Shown in pieces: positions 1-7,613 of a DNA stretch of 39,506 nt. Both the position numbers and the translations under genes were made by a program. This DNA is from Sulfurospirillaceae bacterium (lineage in GTDB: Bacteria > Campylobacterota > Campylobacteria > Campylobacterales > Sulfurospirillaceae). Location: NCBI GenBank assembly GCA_028684065.1, contig JAQUGO010000007.1:1-39506 (forward strand). Reading direction: 5' to 3'. The notes below the pieces were generated by a model, which saw only the letters and a program-made list of their open reading frames with translations, made no database searches and was not told where the DNA came from. How positions within the stretch are numbered: position 1 is the first letter of the stretch; every line of letters begins with the position of its first letter.

Positions 1-126
1 GTCGCCCTCTTCTTTTTTTAAGAGTTCTATGACTTCTGCGGTCTTTTTTACATCGAGTGGCAATGCTGGCACCCCTAACTTCGCTCGCTCTTTTACTTCT
101 GCTTCGTATGCTTCTATAAATTTCAT
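1..126 (-). CDS. acnB: Aconitate hydratase B, N-terminal fragment (runs off the window)
   Basis: Only the first 42 codons are present. The translation begins MKFIEAYEAEVKERAKLG and continues VPALPLDVKKTAEVIELL, matching the start of AcnB-type aconitases (E. coli AcnB begins with the same E-Y-x3-V-x-E-R-A and P-L-x pattern). AcnB interconverts citrate and isocitrate in the TCA cycle through a 4Fe-4S cluster whose ligands lie beyond this window. The start is supported by AAGGAG 8 nt upstream (minus strand). A TACAAT -10-like box (168-173) and a 7-bp inverted repeat (141-147/159-165) lie between ftsK and this gene, suggesting its own promoter. Identification rests on a short stretch, but the pattern is characteristic. 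Confidence 0.8.
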   Translation of the reverse strand, partial: MKFIEAYEAEVKERAKLGVPALPLDVKKTAEVIELLKKEEGD

Positions 127-191
127 TATAACTCGCTCCTTAGAAATGATTTAAAACTATTTCTAGGATTGTAACAAAAAAATGATGTTTT

Positions 192-2270
192 TTAGATTAT
201 TTCACGTTGCCCTTTAGAGTTTTGTGATGAAAGTATTCCCATGGCTTCTAATTGTTCTACAATCGTGGCAGCTCGATTATAGCCAATGCCCAAACGCCTT
301 TGAATATAACTAATAGAACTTTTACGTTCATTCACGACAATCGCTTTTGCATCTTCAAAAAGTTCATCTAAATCGCCACCACTTGAGTTACTTGAAGTGC
401 TAAAACCATTCTCTTCACTCTCTTTTAAAAAACTTTCATCGTATTTGACAGGGCGTTGTTTTTTTAGGTATTCAACCACTTTATCAATTTCAACCTCACT
501 CGCATAAGGGGCATGCAAACGAATAAGACCCGATGTGCCTGGTGGGGTAAAGAGCATGTCACCATTACCTAAAAGTGAATCTGCACCACTGGCATCAAGA
601 ATAACTTTTGAATCTATCTTTTGGCCTACTTTAAAACTAATGCGTGAAGGAAGATTGGCTTTAATCAGACCTGTCACAACATCAACAGAAGGTCTTTGTG
701 TCGCTACAATAAGATGGATTCCACTAGCGCGGGCCATTTGAGCAAGACGAGCAATATAAAATTCTACATCTTTACCACTTGTCATCATTAAATCTGCTAA
801 TTCATCAATAATAATAACAATATAAGGCATAGGTTCCAAACCAATTGTTTTTGCTTTTTCATTATAATTTTCAATATTTTTAGTTTTCGAATGACTCATT
901 ATTTGATAACGTCGTTCCATCTCATTGACCATATTAGCAAGTGCAATAATCGCTTGTTTTGGCTTTGTAATGACAGGAGTTAGAAGATGAGGAATGTCAT
1001 TGTAAATAGAAAACTCTAACATTTTAGGATCAATCATCAAAAATCGTAACGTATCTGGAGAATTGCGATACAGTAACGAAAGAAGCATTGCATTGATACC
1101 GACACTTTTACCACTACCAGTCGTTCCTGCAATTAACAGATGAGGAAGTTTTTTAAGATCTGTTACAAAAGCATTTCCAACGATATCTTTTCCTAATGCA
1201 ATAGTCAGTGGTGATGAAGATTTTTGAAAAATTTCACTTTCTAAAATTTCTTTTAAATAAATAGTTTCTATTTTTTGATTAGGTACTTCGATACCGACAA
1301 CATCTTTACCTGGGACAGGTGCTTGAATGCGAATTGTCTTTGCTTTGAGTGCCATTGCTAAATCATCTTGCAATGTGAGAATCTTTGATACTTTAACATG
1401 CGGTGCTGGTTTAAATTCAAAAGTTGTTACTACGGGTCCTGAGTAAGTACGAACAACATCGCCATCAATCTTAAAACGTCTCAGTTTTTCCAATAAATCT
1501 GAAATTTTTTGATCAATTTCACTTTCATTGACATGGTTTGATTTTGCAGGAGGAGACGCTAAAAAAGTGAGTGGTGGTAATTTGAAATCTTTTGGTTTAT
1601 CACATTCGCCTTGATCTATTTCTGATAAGATTTTTTTATTTTCTTCAACAACATTGAGAATTTCTACTTTTTTACTATTTTTAGATTTACTGATTTTTTC
1701 AAGCACCTCTTTTTCCTCAGGAACAATACTCTCTTCTTGGAAAGGTTCAGATTCTTGCTCAAGGGCTAAGCGCTCTTTAATACTTAATTCAACTTGTTGT
1801 TCTTTATCATCAAAGATGCCTTTATACTCTTTGATTTTTGTTTTAGTAAAAGTTGGTTTTAGCAATGTTAAGAAATCACTAATACTTGATTCTACTAATA
1901 GTGTCATAGAAAGAGAAAATATAGAGATAATAAAAATCCAAACTCCCATAATTCCAATTAGTCCTATTAGTTTCTCAACAATGGCATTTCCAAAGTATCC
2001 ATTAAAGTCGCCTTTAATAATAATAGATTGTGCCATTAAAAGGGCAAATGAAAGAATCAAAGAGGCTAAAGCAATTCCTATACGGCGCTCGCATAATTTA
2101 CTATCTTTATAAAAAATAAAAGCAGGTATGACAAGAACAAAAGGATAGAAAAATGAAAAATAACCAAACCACTGTTTATTCCACAACCCAAGATAAGCGC
2201 CATATTTTCCAACAATTGAAGCATCTGGTAAAACAGTAGAAATACCTAAAAAAAGTAACAATGCAACCAT
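192..2270 (-). CDS. ftsK: DNA translocase FtsK
   Basis: 692 aa, a compact FtsK/SpoIIIE translocase that pumps DNA toward dif during chromosome segregation at the septum. Residues 1-130 hold several hydrophobic segments (inner-membrane anchor). A charged linker follows, then the RecA-like motor with Walker A GTTGSGKS and Walker B-type IIIIDELADLMM. The C-terminal winged-helix gamma domain, which reads KOPS-like polar sequences, is visible in the last 65 residues (SISYIQRRLGIGYNRAA). The start at 2270 has no strong Shine-Dalgarno and I see no better in-frame ATG/GTG/TTG before the upstream stop. A TATAAT box (minus strand, 2329-2334) between flgL and ftsK suggests a separate promoter, flanked by two TTACATGTAA palindromes. 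Confidence 0.95.
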   Translation of the reverse strand: MVALLLFLGISTVLPDASIVGKYGAYLGLWNKQWFGYFSFFYPFVLVIPAFIFYKDSKLCERRIGIALASLILSFALLMAQSIIIKGDFNGYFGNAIVEKLIGLIGIMGVWIFIISIFSLSMTLLVESSISDFLTLLKPTFTKTKIKEYKGIFDDKEQQVELSIKERLALEQESEPFQEESIVPEEKEVLEKISKSKNSKKVEILNVVEENKKILSEIDQGECDKPKDFKLPPLTFLASPPAKSNHVNESEIDQKISDLLEKLRRFKIDGDVVRTYSGPVVTTFEFKPAPHVKVSKILTLQDDLAMALKAKTIRIQAPVPGKDVVGIEVPNQKIETIYLKEILESEIFQKSSSPLTIALGKDIVGNAFVTDLKKLPHLLIAGTTGSGKSVGINAMLLSLLYRNSPDTLRFLMIDPKMLEFSIYNDIPHLLTPVITKPKQAIIALANMVNEMERRYQIMSHSKTKNIENYNEKAKTIGLEPMPYIVIIIDELADLMMTSGKDVEFYIARLAQMARASGIHLIVATQRPSVDVVTGLIKANLPSRISFKVGQKIDSKVILDASGADSLLGNGDMLFTPPGTSGLIRLHAPYASEVEIDKVVEYLKKQRPVKYDESFLKESEENGFSTSSNSSGGDLDELFEDAKAIVVNERKSSISYIQRRLGIGYNRAATIVEQLEAMGILSSQNSKGQREII

Positions 2271-2307
2271 AATAATAAAAAGTGTCTCTTTTAAGATAAC
2301 GAATCCT

Positions 2308-2352
2308 TTACATGTAAATCAAAGTCATATTATAACAGATAATTACATGTAA
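2308..2352 (-). promoter_or_regulatory. Putative ftsK promoter flanked by two TTACATGTAA palindromes
   Basis: A TATAAT -10 box reads on the minus strand at 2329-2334. The perfect 10-bp palindrome TTACATGTAA occurs at 2343-2352 (about the -35 position, overlapping the flgL stop) and again at 2308-2317 in the leader, 35 bp apart centre to centre. The -35 hexamer itself is poor, which would fit activator or repressor control. The promoter call is by eye. Confidence 0.4.
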
Positions 2353-5003
2353 TTTAAAAGAGACATTGAATTTATCTTTGAAATAGATGAAAGCATCGCC
2401 TGATAAGAAAGACTCAGTTGGTTTAATTGTAAGTAAGCTTCTGCATCATCAACGCCAATGACACTGGTGCGAACAGTCTGTACATTAAGGCTGAGATACG
2501 TTGCTCTATCACTGGCATTGCGTAAGGCATTAGAATAAGTTCCTATCGTAGTATGTACTTTTGTGACATGGTCTAAGATATGACTCAATCTATCAATAGA
2601 ATTTTGAATACCAATATTGCGTGGATTATCAGAGTCACTATCCATTCTAAAATTTCCCGTTCTCACAGCTTCAATCATACTATTCAAATCTTTAAAAAAA
2701 TCAATTGAAGGATTTGAAATGGCTACTGAATCGTTTGCCATAAAAGAAAGTGCTGTACTACTTATTCCTGTAAAATCTGTTGCACTTTTATCATACATTG
2801 TAAAGTCTATTTTTGTTTCAGATGTATTTTTATCTAATATATTGATACGGCCTTTATAATCAAGCGATACATTTACATTATTTTTAGCAATGTTTAAATG
2901 AAAATTATACTCTTCTCTATTTGCATTAATCAATGCTTCATCTTTGGATGCTTTTGCTTTAGCTTCTGCCACTGGATCAGGTATAGCAGCAGCTCTTACT
3001 TCAGCTATACCAAAATCTATGACTTGTTGAATATATTCTGCTGTCTTTGTGCTAACACCTAATTTAGCACTTGCTGTTGCAGCAACACCATCTGTCAAAG
3101 GATTGCCATCAGTCGACTCGTTAATAGCTGTTTGAATATCAATTGCAGCTTGAGCAGAAACCCCCAGTTTTGGAAGACTGCTCGAAGTTGCCATACTAAT
3201 AACATCCATAAGTTGTTGATACGTCATTTCGTCAGCTTTAGTTAATCCGCCTGTACCATTATAAATTGAAAAAGTTTCATTTGGAAAAAGTGGATTAAAT
3301 GCAGGGTTAGTCGGATCTGATGTTGCGATACCATTACCATCAAGGTCAATTGAAAATGTTGTATCGGATATATCTAAATTCAGTGTTCCTGTTCTTTGTA
3401 TACCATTTTTATCTGTAAAATCAAAAACTAATTGTTTTCCATTTAAACTATCTACTCCTGCAACATCAACTAATTTTGTTAAAGCAGTAGCATAGTTATT
3501 ACTACTTTTGATAACTTGAGAAATATTAGAAGAAAGTTCATTACCATCTTTCTCAAAACCTCTTCGTGCATAATTCATAGCATCGGGGAGTTCATCACCT
3601 TGTGCTAAAGTATTAGAAGCATTCATAGGAATAATGATTATCGTAGAATTATTAGTTATAATTTGTCCATCAAGTAATGTAGCTCCCCCAGCGCCTAAGC
3701 CATATTCGGATTCTATGGCTGTCATTAAATCTTGTACTGTTTTACCAGAAATAGAAAAAGATGTAGCACCAAAATCTAAATGGTCTACGTCAGAGGGAAA
3801 AAGATTTTGTAAAGATGTTGTCGTTGTAATATTAGATGTTGCTGCGTCTTTAATAGGGAAGTTCAATGCAAAAGAGCCTGCTATACTGGTTGGTGTTGTT
3901 CTCATAACTAAATCAGGAGAAGAAGCAGATGTCGCGAAATCACTTTTGTTAAATGCAATAATATCAACATTAGCTTTGGTCAATAAATTATCACTATTCA
4001 TCACTTGTAAGGCATCTCCCGTTTGTCCCACCAGAGCCTTTCTATCTATTGCACCAAAAAGATTCATTTCCAATAATTGATTGCCTGGTTTTAAATCTTT
4101 GACTTCTATTTGCCCGTAATCATTCATACTGACAGTAACTACACTATTTTCTGAAGAGTTTCCATAGGCTATTCCAATGCTTTCTAACAAATCTGAAACT
4201 TTTGAACTTGTGTCAATTGCAATAGGTGTAGAAAATGTAGTACCATCACTTCTACGTCCAGAAAGATAAAAAACAGCCTTTGGGTCATCAGCAGCAATTT
4301 CATTAGTATCGCCAACCAAATCTCTAATAATGTCATCTTTAGTTAAATAAACTTTTTCTGAACTTAAATTTCCGTCTTTTTCAGTCATAACATTTGGATT
4401 TAATTTGGATTGATTATACATTTTGACATTGGTTGATACAGCTCGATTATAATCATTATCACGCCCAAAAAAGAGAGATTGCCCATCTATATTATAAGAG
4501 AGTTCAACTCCCGAACCTACAACTGCTTTTAAATTCTCATCATTCCCATTATATGTACCATCAGTATTTAAAGGTTTTGTCAATAATGCACTACCAGAAA
4601 AAAGAAATTGTCCATTAATTGAAGTATTGCCGATGTTTAACATATGTGTTTTTAAAGCTTCAAGTTCGTCAGCTAATGCACCTAAACTTGTTGTGGAATT
4701 GCTAGCACTAGAGGCTTGAATGAGTTTTGTTTTAAATTGTTCTAGGGCATCTTCAAATTGATTCATAGTTGAATCAGTATTATTTGCAAAAGTTTGAGCT
4801 TTAGAACTTGTTTCTTTTGTTTGCTCAAGTGTTGCAATTTCATAATTTAAACGCATTGTATCGACAAAAATTCCACTATTCTCATAACTATTTTGTATTT
4901 TTAATCCTGTCGACATTTGCCTATTAATATCATATAAGTTCTTCATTGCTTTTTGTTGCTCAAATGAAGAATTTGTATAAAAAAGTGAATTTGTAATTCT
5001 CAT
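2343..5003 (-). CDS. flgL: Flagellar hook-associated protein 3 (hook-filament junction)
   Basis: 886 aa from the chosen start. FlgL joins the hook to the flagellin filament outside the cell and is exported by the flagellar type III system. The N-terminus (MRITNSLFYTNSSFEQQKAM, then LYDINRQMSTGLKIQ) and C-terminus (ATYLSLNVQTVRTSVIGVDD, then YQAMLSSISKINSMSLLNYM) are the conserved coiled-coil ends of the flagellin/FlgL family; the roughly 700-residue middle is the variable surface region, far larger than in E. coli FlgL (317 aa), as seen in Campylobacterota. The reading frame stays open further upstream to 5135, but the ATG at 5003 has GGAGAAA just before it, gives the canonical MRI start, and lies downstream of a sigma-54 promoter. 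Two KLGVS-x-A-x2-IQ-x2-I repeats sit in the variable region. Confidence 0.93.
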   Translation of the reverse strand: MRITNSLFYTNSSFEQQKAMKNLYDINRQMSTGLKIQNSYENSGIFVDTMRLNYEIATLEQTKETSSKAQTFANNTDSTMNQFEDALEQFKTKLIQASSASNSTTSLGALADELEALKTHMLNIGNTSINGQFLFSGSALLTKPLNTDGTYNGNDENLKAVVGSGVELSYNIDGQSLFFGRDNDYNRAVSTNVKMYNQSKLNPNVMTEKDGNLSSEKVYLTKDDIIRDLVGDTNEIAADDPKAVFYLSGRRSDGTTFSTPIAIDTSSKVSDLLESIGIAYGNSSENSVVTVSMNDYGQIEVKDLKPGNQLLEMNLFGAIDRKALVGQTGDALQVMNSDNLLTKANVDIIAFNKSDFATSASSPDLVMRTTPTSIAGSFALNFPIKDAATSNITTTTSLQNLFPSDVDHLDFGATSFSISGKTVQDLMTAIESEYGLGAGGATLLDGQIITNNSTIIIIPMNASNTLAQGDELPDAMNYARRGFEKDGNELSSNISQVIKSSNNYATALTKLVDVAGVDSLNGKQLVFDFTDKNGIQRTGTLNLDISDTTFSIDLDGNGIATSDPTNPAFNPLFPNETFSIYNGTGGLTKADEMTYQQLMDVISMATSSSLPKLGVSAQAAIDIQTAINESTDGNPLTDGVAATASAKLGVSTKTAEYIQQVIDFGIAEVRAAAIPDPVAEAKAKASKDEALINANREEYNFHLNIAKNNVNVSLDYKGRINILDKNTSETKIDFTMYDKSATDFTGISSTALSFMANDSVAISNPSIDFFKDLNSMIEAVRTGNFRMDSDSDNPRNIGIQNSIDRLSHILDHVTKVHTTIGTYSNALRNASDRATYLSLNVQTVRTSVIGVDDAEAYLQLNQLSLSYQAMLSSISKINSMSLLNYM

Positions 5004-5037
5004 GACTTTCTCCAGCATATTATCTTGTAATTTAAGT

Positions 5038-5055
5038 AAGCAATTTTGATTCCTT
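5038..5055 (-). promoter_or_regulatory. Sigma-54 promoter of flgL
   Basis: The minus strand reads AAGGAATCAAAATTGCTT: GG (plus-strand cc 5052-5053), exactly 10 nt, then GC (plus-strand gc 5040-5041), with TTGCTT at -12. This fits the sigma-54 -24/-12 consensus. Transcription would start near 5028, about 25 nt before the flgL ATG at 5003. Sigma-54 (RpoN/FlgR) control of middle and late hook genes is established in Campylobacter; use at flgL here is inferred. Confidence 0.7.
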
Positions 5056-5107
5056 GTAAAAAATATCGACTTTTTGGGCATATTCTTTAATTTTTTCAAA
5101 AAGAATA

Positions 5108-5136
5108 TTGTCTTTTTTTTAAAAAAATTGTACAAT
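5108..5136 (+). promoter_or_regulatory. Sigma-70-type promoter of the HU gene
   Basis: TTGTCT (5108-5113), a 17-bp spacer, then TACAAT (5131-5136); transcription would start near 5143, about 28 nt before the HU start codon. Close to consensus at both boxes with ideal spacing. Confidence 0.7.
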
Positions 5137-5170
5137 CCTCACATTACTATATTTTCATAAGGAATGAGGA

Positions 5171-5449
5171 ATGAAAAAAGCGGAATTTATCCAAGCGGTA
5201 TCTGAAAAAGCGGGTCTTTCAAAGAAAGATACTCAAAAAGCTGTTGATGCAGCATTAGAAGCCATAAGTGATGCACTTGTAGCGGGCAAAGATGTAAGCT
5301 TTATTGGTTTTGGTACATTCAGTACTGCAGTAAGAGCTGCTAGAAAAGCAAGAGTTCCAGGAACTGACAGAGTTGTTGATGTTGCAAAAACAACTGCTGT
5401 AAAATTCAAAGTAGGTAAAAAACTTAAAGACGCTGTTGCTAAAGCGTAA
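5171..5449 (+). CDS. hup: HU-family nucleoid DNA-binding protein
   Basis: 92 aa, the usual length for HU. The N-terminus MKKAEFIQAVSEKAGLSKKD, the core (GFGTFSTAVRAARKARVPGT) and the tail (AVKFKVGKKLKDAV) are diagnostic for the HU/IHF fold. As a homodimer it bends and compacts DNA without strong sequence preference. AAGGA lies 7 nt before the ATG. It is a monocistronic gene divergent from flgL, with a good promoter at 5108-5136 and a strong terminator at 5463-5504. IHF-type subunits are the main alternative, but the sequence is typical of single-gene HU. Confidence 0.95.
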   Translation: MKKAEFIQAVSEKAGLSKKDTQKAVDAALEAISDALVAGKDVSFIGFGTFSTAVRAARKARVPGTDRVVDVAKTTAVKFKVGKKLKDAVAKA

Positions 5450-5462
5450 TTACGTTTCTTTC

Positions 5463-5504
5463 AAAGCTTAAACGCTATATTTATTGGCGTTTAAGCTTTT
5501 TTTT
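5463..5504 (+). terminator. Rho-independent terminator after the HU gene
   Basis: A perfect 13-bp stem (AAAGCTTAAACGC at 5463-5475 with GCGTTTAAGCTTT at 5487-5499), an 11-nt loop, then a T run to 5504. Its right arm overlaps the -35 region of the tRNA-Leu promoter. Confidence 0.9.
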
Positions 5505-5511
5505 GTATAAT
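5484..5511 (+). promoter_or_regulatory. tRNA-Leu promoter
   Basis: TATAAT at 5506-5511, 19 nt before the mature tRNA, with a fair -35 TTGGCG at 5484-5489 (16-bp spacer) that sits inside the HU terminator stem. Confidence 0.6.
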
Positions 5512-5530
5512 TCCAATCTTTAAAATAAGT

Positions 5531-5615
5531 GCCTGAGTGGTGAAATTGGTAGACGCGCTAGACTCAAAATCTAGTATGGAGACATATGCCGGTTCGAGTC
5601 CGGCCTCAGGTACCA
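5531..5615 (+). tRNA. tRNA-Leu (anticodon CAA), CCA encoded
   Basis: An 85-nt class II tRNA. The acceptor stem GCCTGAG pairs with CTCAGGT (one G-T pair). The anticodon stem CTAGA/TCTAG encloses loop CTCAAAA, giving anticodon CAA. The extra arm TATG-GAGA-CATA is the long variable arm expected of tRNA-Leu. GGTTCGAGTCC is the T arm, and the gene ends ACCA. The element to the right integrated into its 3' half and restored it, so the gene remains intact. Confidence 0.96.
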
Positions 5616-5618
5616 TCC
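5561..5618 (+). repeat. attL: 58-bp direct repeat, 3' end of tRNA-Leu
   Basis: Starts GACTCAAAATCTAG in the anticodon loop and ends CAGGTACCATCC just past the CCA. It recurs at 31098-31155 with one mismatch (G against A in the loop of the tRNA variable arm). This is the left attachment site of the integrated element. Confidence 0.92.
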
Positions 5619-5679
5619 CCTTTAAATCGAGCTTCAAAAGCTTTTTCTTCCCATAAATATATCGTCTTTAAAATTTTAA

Positions 5680-5706
5680 GGGTACGGTATAGGGTACGGT
5701 TTTAGA
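5680..5706 (+). repeat. Left-end paired GGGTACGGT repeats (candidate integrase arm sites)
   Basis: GGGTACGGT at 5680-5688 and the longer GGGTACGGTTTTAGA at 5692-5706, in the same orientation and 12 bp apart. The same doublet occurs at the right end (30972-30997, 11 bp apart). Tyrosine integrases of the lambda type bind such arm sites on both sides of the core. Confidence 0.6.
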
Positions 5707-5708
5707 AT

Positions 5709-5981
5709 TTACTTGAACAGTTTTGCATGCTTACCAACCTCTACTAAAACTAATTCCACTTCATCATTATCGATTTTGTAAATAAGTAATAAGTCTGGTT
5801 TCACATGACATTCTCTACATCCTTTATAGTCACCTATCAAAAGATGGTCTTTATATTTGTCATCCAAGCTCTCACCATTGGCAAGTTTAATAATAATCTC
5901 GAAAACGAGCTCTTGGTCTATTGAAGAAAGTTTTTTGTAGGCTTTTTTAAAAGAAGAAGTACGAAAAATAGAATATTTCAT
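5709..5981 (-). CDS. yafQ: YafQ-family mRNA interferase toxin
   Basis: 90 aa, RelE superfamily, YafQ branch. These toxins cleave mRNA in the ribosomal A site until bound by a DinJ antitoxin. The pattern DHLLIGDYKGCRECHVKPD, then LLLIYKI, then VEVGKHAKLF matches YafQ. By alignment from memory H46, H59, D63, H85 and F89 correspond to YafQ catalytic positions H50, H63, D67, H87 and F91, so it looks active. It overlaps the antitoxin gene by 4 bp (ATGA), the usual co-translated arrangement, and ends about 90 bp from attL. Its likely role is stabilising the element. Confidence 0.88.
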   Translation of the reverse strand: MKYSIFRTSSFKKAYKKLSSIDQELVFEIIIKLANGESLDDKYKDHLLIGDYKGCRECHVKPDLLLIYKIDNDEVELVLVEVGKHAKLFK

Positions 5982-6229
5982 GATTCAAGATTAGCTTTTA
6001 AAGCTTCGATTGAATCAAATGACTTTCCTTCTCTCTTCTCTAACTCTTTCAGTGCTTTATTCATACGATCTGTTGGTACTCTTAATTCAAATGGTATAGA
6101 GTATGTCATTGCTACTTGTTTGCAAAAAAGGTTAATACCTTCGCTCAAACTCATACCATATTGTTTTAATACTTCGGATGCAATAAGCTTGGTCTCTTCG
6201 TCAATACGAACACTGGTACTTGCTCTCAT
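5978..6229 (-). CDS. dinJ: DinJ/RelB-family antitoxin
   Basis: 83 aa. The N-terminal ribbon-helix-helix (STSVRIDEETKLIASEVLKQ, then YGMSLSEGINLFCKQVA) is typical of DinJ/RelB antitoxins, followed by a toxin-wrapping tail. It precedes and overlaps the toxin gene. AAGGAGA lies 6 nt before the ATG. The promoter region carries a perfect ATTGTACC-N8-GGTACAAT inverted repeat, fitting autorepression by the antitoxin or the toxin-antitoxin complex. Confidence 0.88.
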   Translation of the reverse strand: MRASTSVRIDEETKLIASEVLKQYGMSLSEGINLFCKQVAMTYSIPFELRVPTDRMNKALKELEKREGKSFDSIEALKANLES

Positions 6230-6254
6230 ATCTTCTCCTTATTTATTTTAAGAA

Positions 6255-6278
6255 ATTGTACCACAAATGAGGTACAAT
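6255..6278 (-). promoter_or_regulatory. Operator/promoter of the dinJ-yafQ pair
   Basis: The perfect inverted repeat ATTGTACC (6255-6262) / GGTACAAT (6271-6278) has an 8-bp spacer. On the minus strand the proximal arm contains the TACAAT -10 box, with TTGTAT 18 bp upstream as -35, so occupancy would block RNA polymerase. Confidence 0.75.
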
Positions 6279-6320
6279 ATACAAGAAGCTCTATACTGCA
6301 TTAGATTTTATATTAGCATT

Positions 6321-7613
6321 TTAAAAAAGATTGTTTTCTTGTTCAACTCTTGCTTCTATATAAGACTGAATCCCCTCTTCTTTCTCAATACTATCTATAA
6401 TATTAATCTTGTTATTGGTAACGTCAAAAATTAGCCATTTATCATTATGTTTTAAAAAGCCAAAATAAGTACTTTTATAACACGCAATTTTGATATTCCA
6501 AGCCTGAAAGACGATAGTATATTTTTCAATATATTGGTGATGTTTTTTGCTCATTGAAATCCATGCTCTAAGCATTTTTGATTCATCTAGTGATGGTGTT
6601 TGTTGTTTTATTGCAGGTATATTTTGACCTTTAATAAATTGCTCGACAATAAATTGACTACCAGCTTTTTTTATAATATTAATTTTGCCAATTTCATCTA
6701 CAGTATATATGAAGTAATCTGTTCTTATTCGTGCAACACATACAACTTGAGCCTGTATTCCCACATGATATTTTTGCAAATTATGCCACTTTAAATTATC
6801 TGATCTATCATGGTAAAATGATAGCATTTGTGAACAAACTTGTAAATCCTCACTATCAAACATAGAAAGGTCTTTATAACCTAAAATAGTAACAATGAAG
6901 TCTTTATAGTCATCAAGTTTGATATAAGGTTGCTGTTTTTTTTGATTAAAATTAGACTGTCGTAATGTGATTGAGGAATGTTGATTAGAAATCTGCTGAC
7001 TTGTTAAAATGTTCTTGTTGTCTATCTGATTAATTAATAAATCAGATAAATATGCCTTTGCTTGGTCATGGTTCTTTTTGATCGATTCTATATTTATCTC
7101 TAAAATTAATGAATTACCACGATATGATAAAAGTTCTTCACGGTACATATCATTACGTCCTTCCACATATCCCTCTCCTGTTAAGAAATAAACAAATACG
7201 GTACCAATAGATGTATTTAACTTCAAATCAAATGTAAATTGATATTCTGCTGAATAGCCTTCTTCAACACTTTGAATTTTTATTAGTGTTGTATTGTTGA
7301 TTTTTGGAATATGGATGAATGTGGCTTGTTCTAGTATCTGTTCAGCGATAGACCTGATTGATACCCAATAAGAGATTTTACACTCAGTTTCTGCTTTTTT
7401 ATGATGGGCAAAATGAGCAATTCTTTGTTTATTTCCTTGCCTTGCTTTGACTTGCATACCACATGAAATACAAACACAATTACAGGCTAGTCCATTTGGT
7501 ACTTCATCAATACCAACACGTTGTCCTGTTTGGATGTCTTTTGCAAAAGGCATTAAAACAGTTGATGTTCTTTGCATAAAAATTCTTGATTTTCTTGAAT
7601 TATATTTAATCAT
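6321..7613 (-). CDS. CoiA-like protein with N-terminal zinc-finger-type domain
   Basis: 430 aa. Residues 14-75 match the CoiA-like N-terminal domain: PFAKDIQTGQRVGIDEVPNG, then LACNCVCISCGMQVKARQG, then HFAHHKK, with Cys and His residues that could bind zinc. CoiA proteins act in competence and carry a nuclease-like domain; many unlabelled relatives sit on plasmids and islands. The remaining 350 residues are not recognised. The ATG at 7613 overlaps the stop of the upstream gene (ATGATTAA); an alternative start is the Met 12 codons in (MQRTSTVLM). It forms a minus-strand run with the two genes upstream and is divergent from the transfer operon. Function in the element is unknown. Confidence 0.55.
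   Translation of the reverse strand: MIKYNSRKSRIFMQRTSTVLMPFAKDIQTGQRVGIDEVPNGLACNCVCISCGMQVKARQGNKQRIAHFAHHKKAETECKISYWVSIRSIAEQILEQATFIHIPKINNTTLIKIQSVEEGYSAEYQFTFDLKLNTSIGTVFVYFLTGEGYVEGRNDMYREELLSYRGNSLILEINIESIKKNHDQAKAYLSDLLINQIDNKNILTSQQISNQHSSITLRQSNFNQKKQQPYIKLDDYKDFIVTILGYKDLSMFDSEDLQVCSQMLSFYHDRSDNLKWHNLQKYHVGIQAQVVCVARIRTDYFIYTVDEIGKINIIKKAGSQFIVEQFIKGQNIPAIKQQTPSLDESKMLRAWISMSKKHHQYIEKYTIVFQAWNIKIACYKSTYFGFLKHNDKWLIFDVTNNKINIIDSIEKEEGIQSYIEARVEQENNLF

Noticed and set aside
1654-2112. Plus-strand open frame opposite ftsK
   Set aside because: Antisense shadow of a clear FtsK coding region, with no RBS and no family pattern.
3634-4080. Plus-strand open frame opposite flgL
   Set aside because: Antisense shadow of the FlgL variable region.
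5004-5135. Longer flgL reading frame with 44 extra N-terminal residues
   Set aside because: The extension is Lys/Phe-rich leader sequence, contains the sigma-54 promoter, and the ATG at 5003 has a proper RBS and the family's MRI start.
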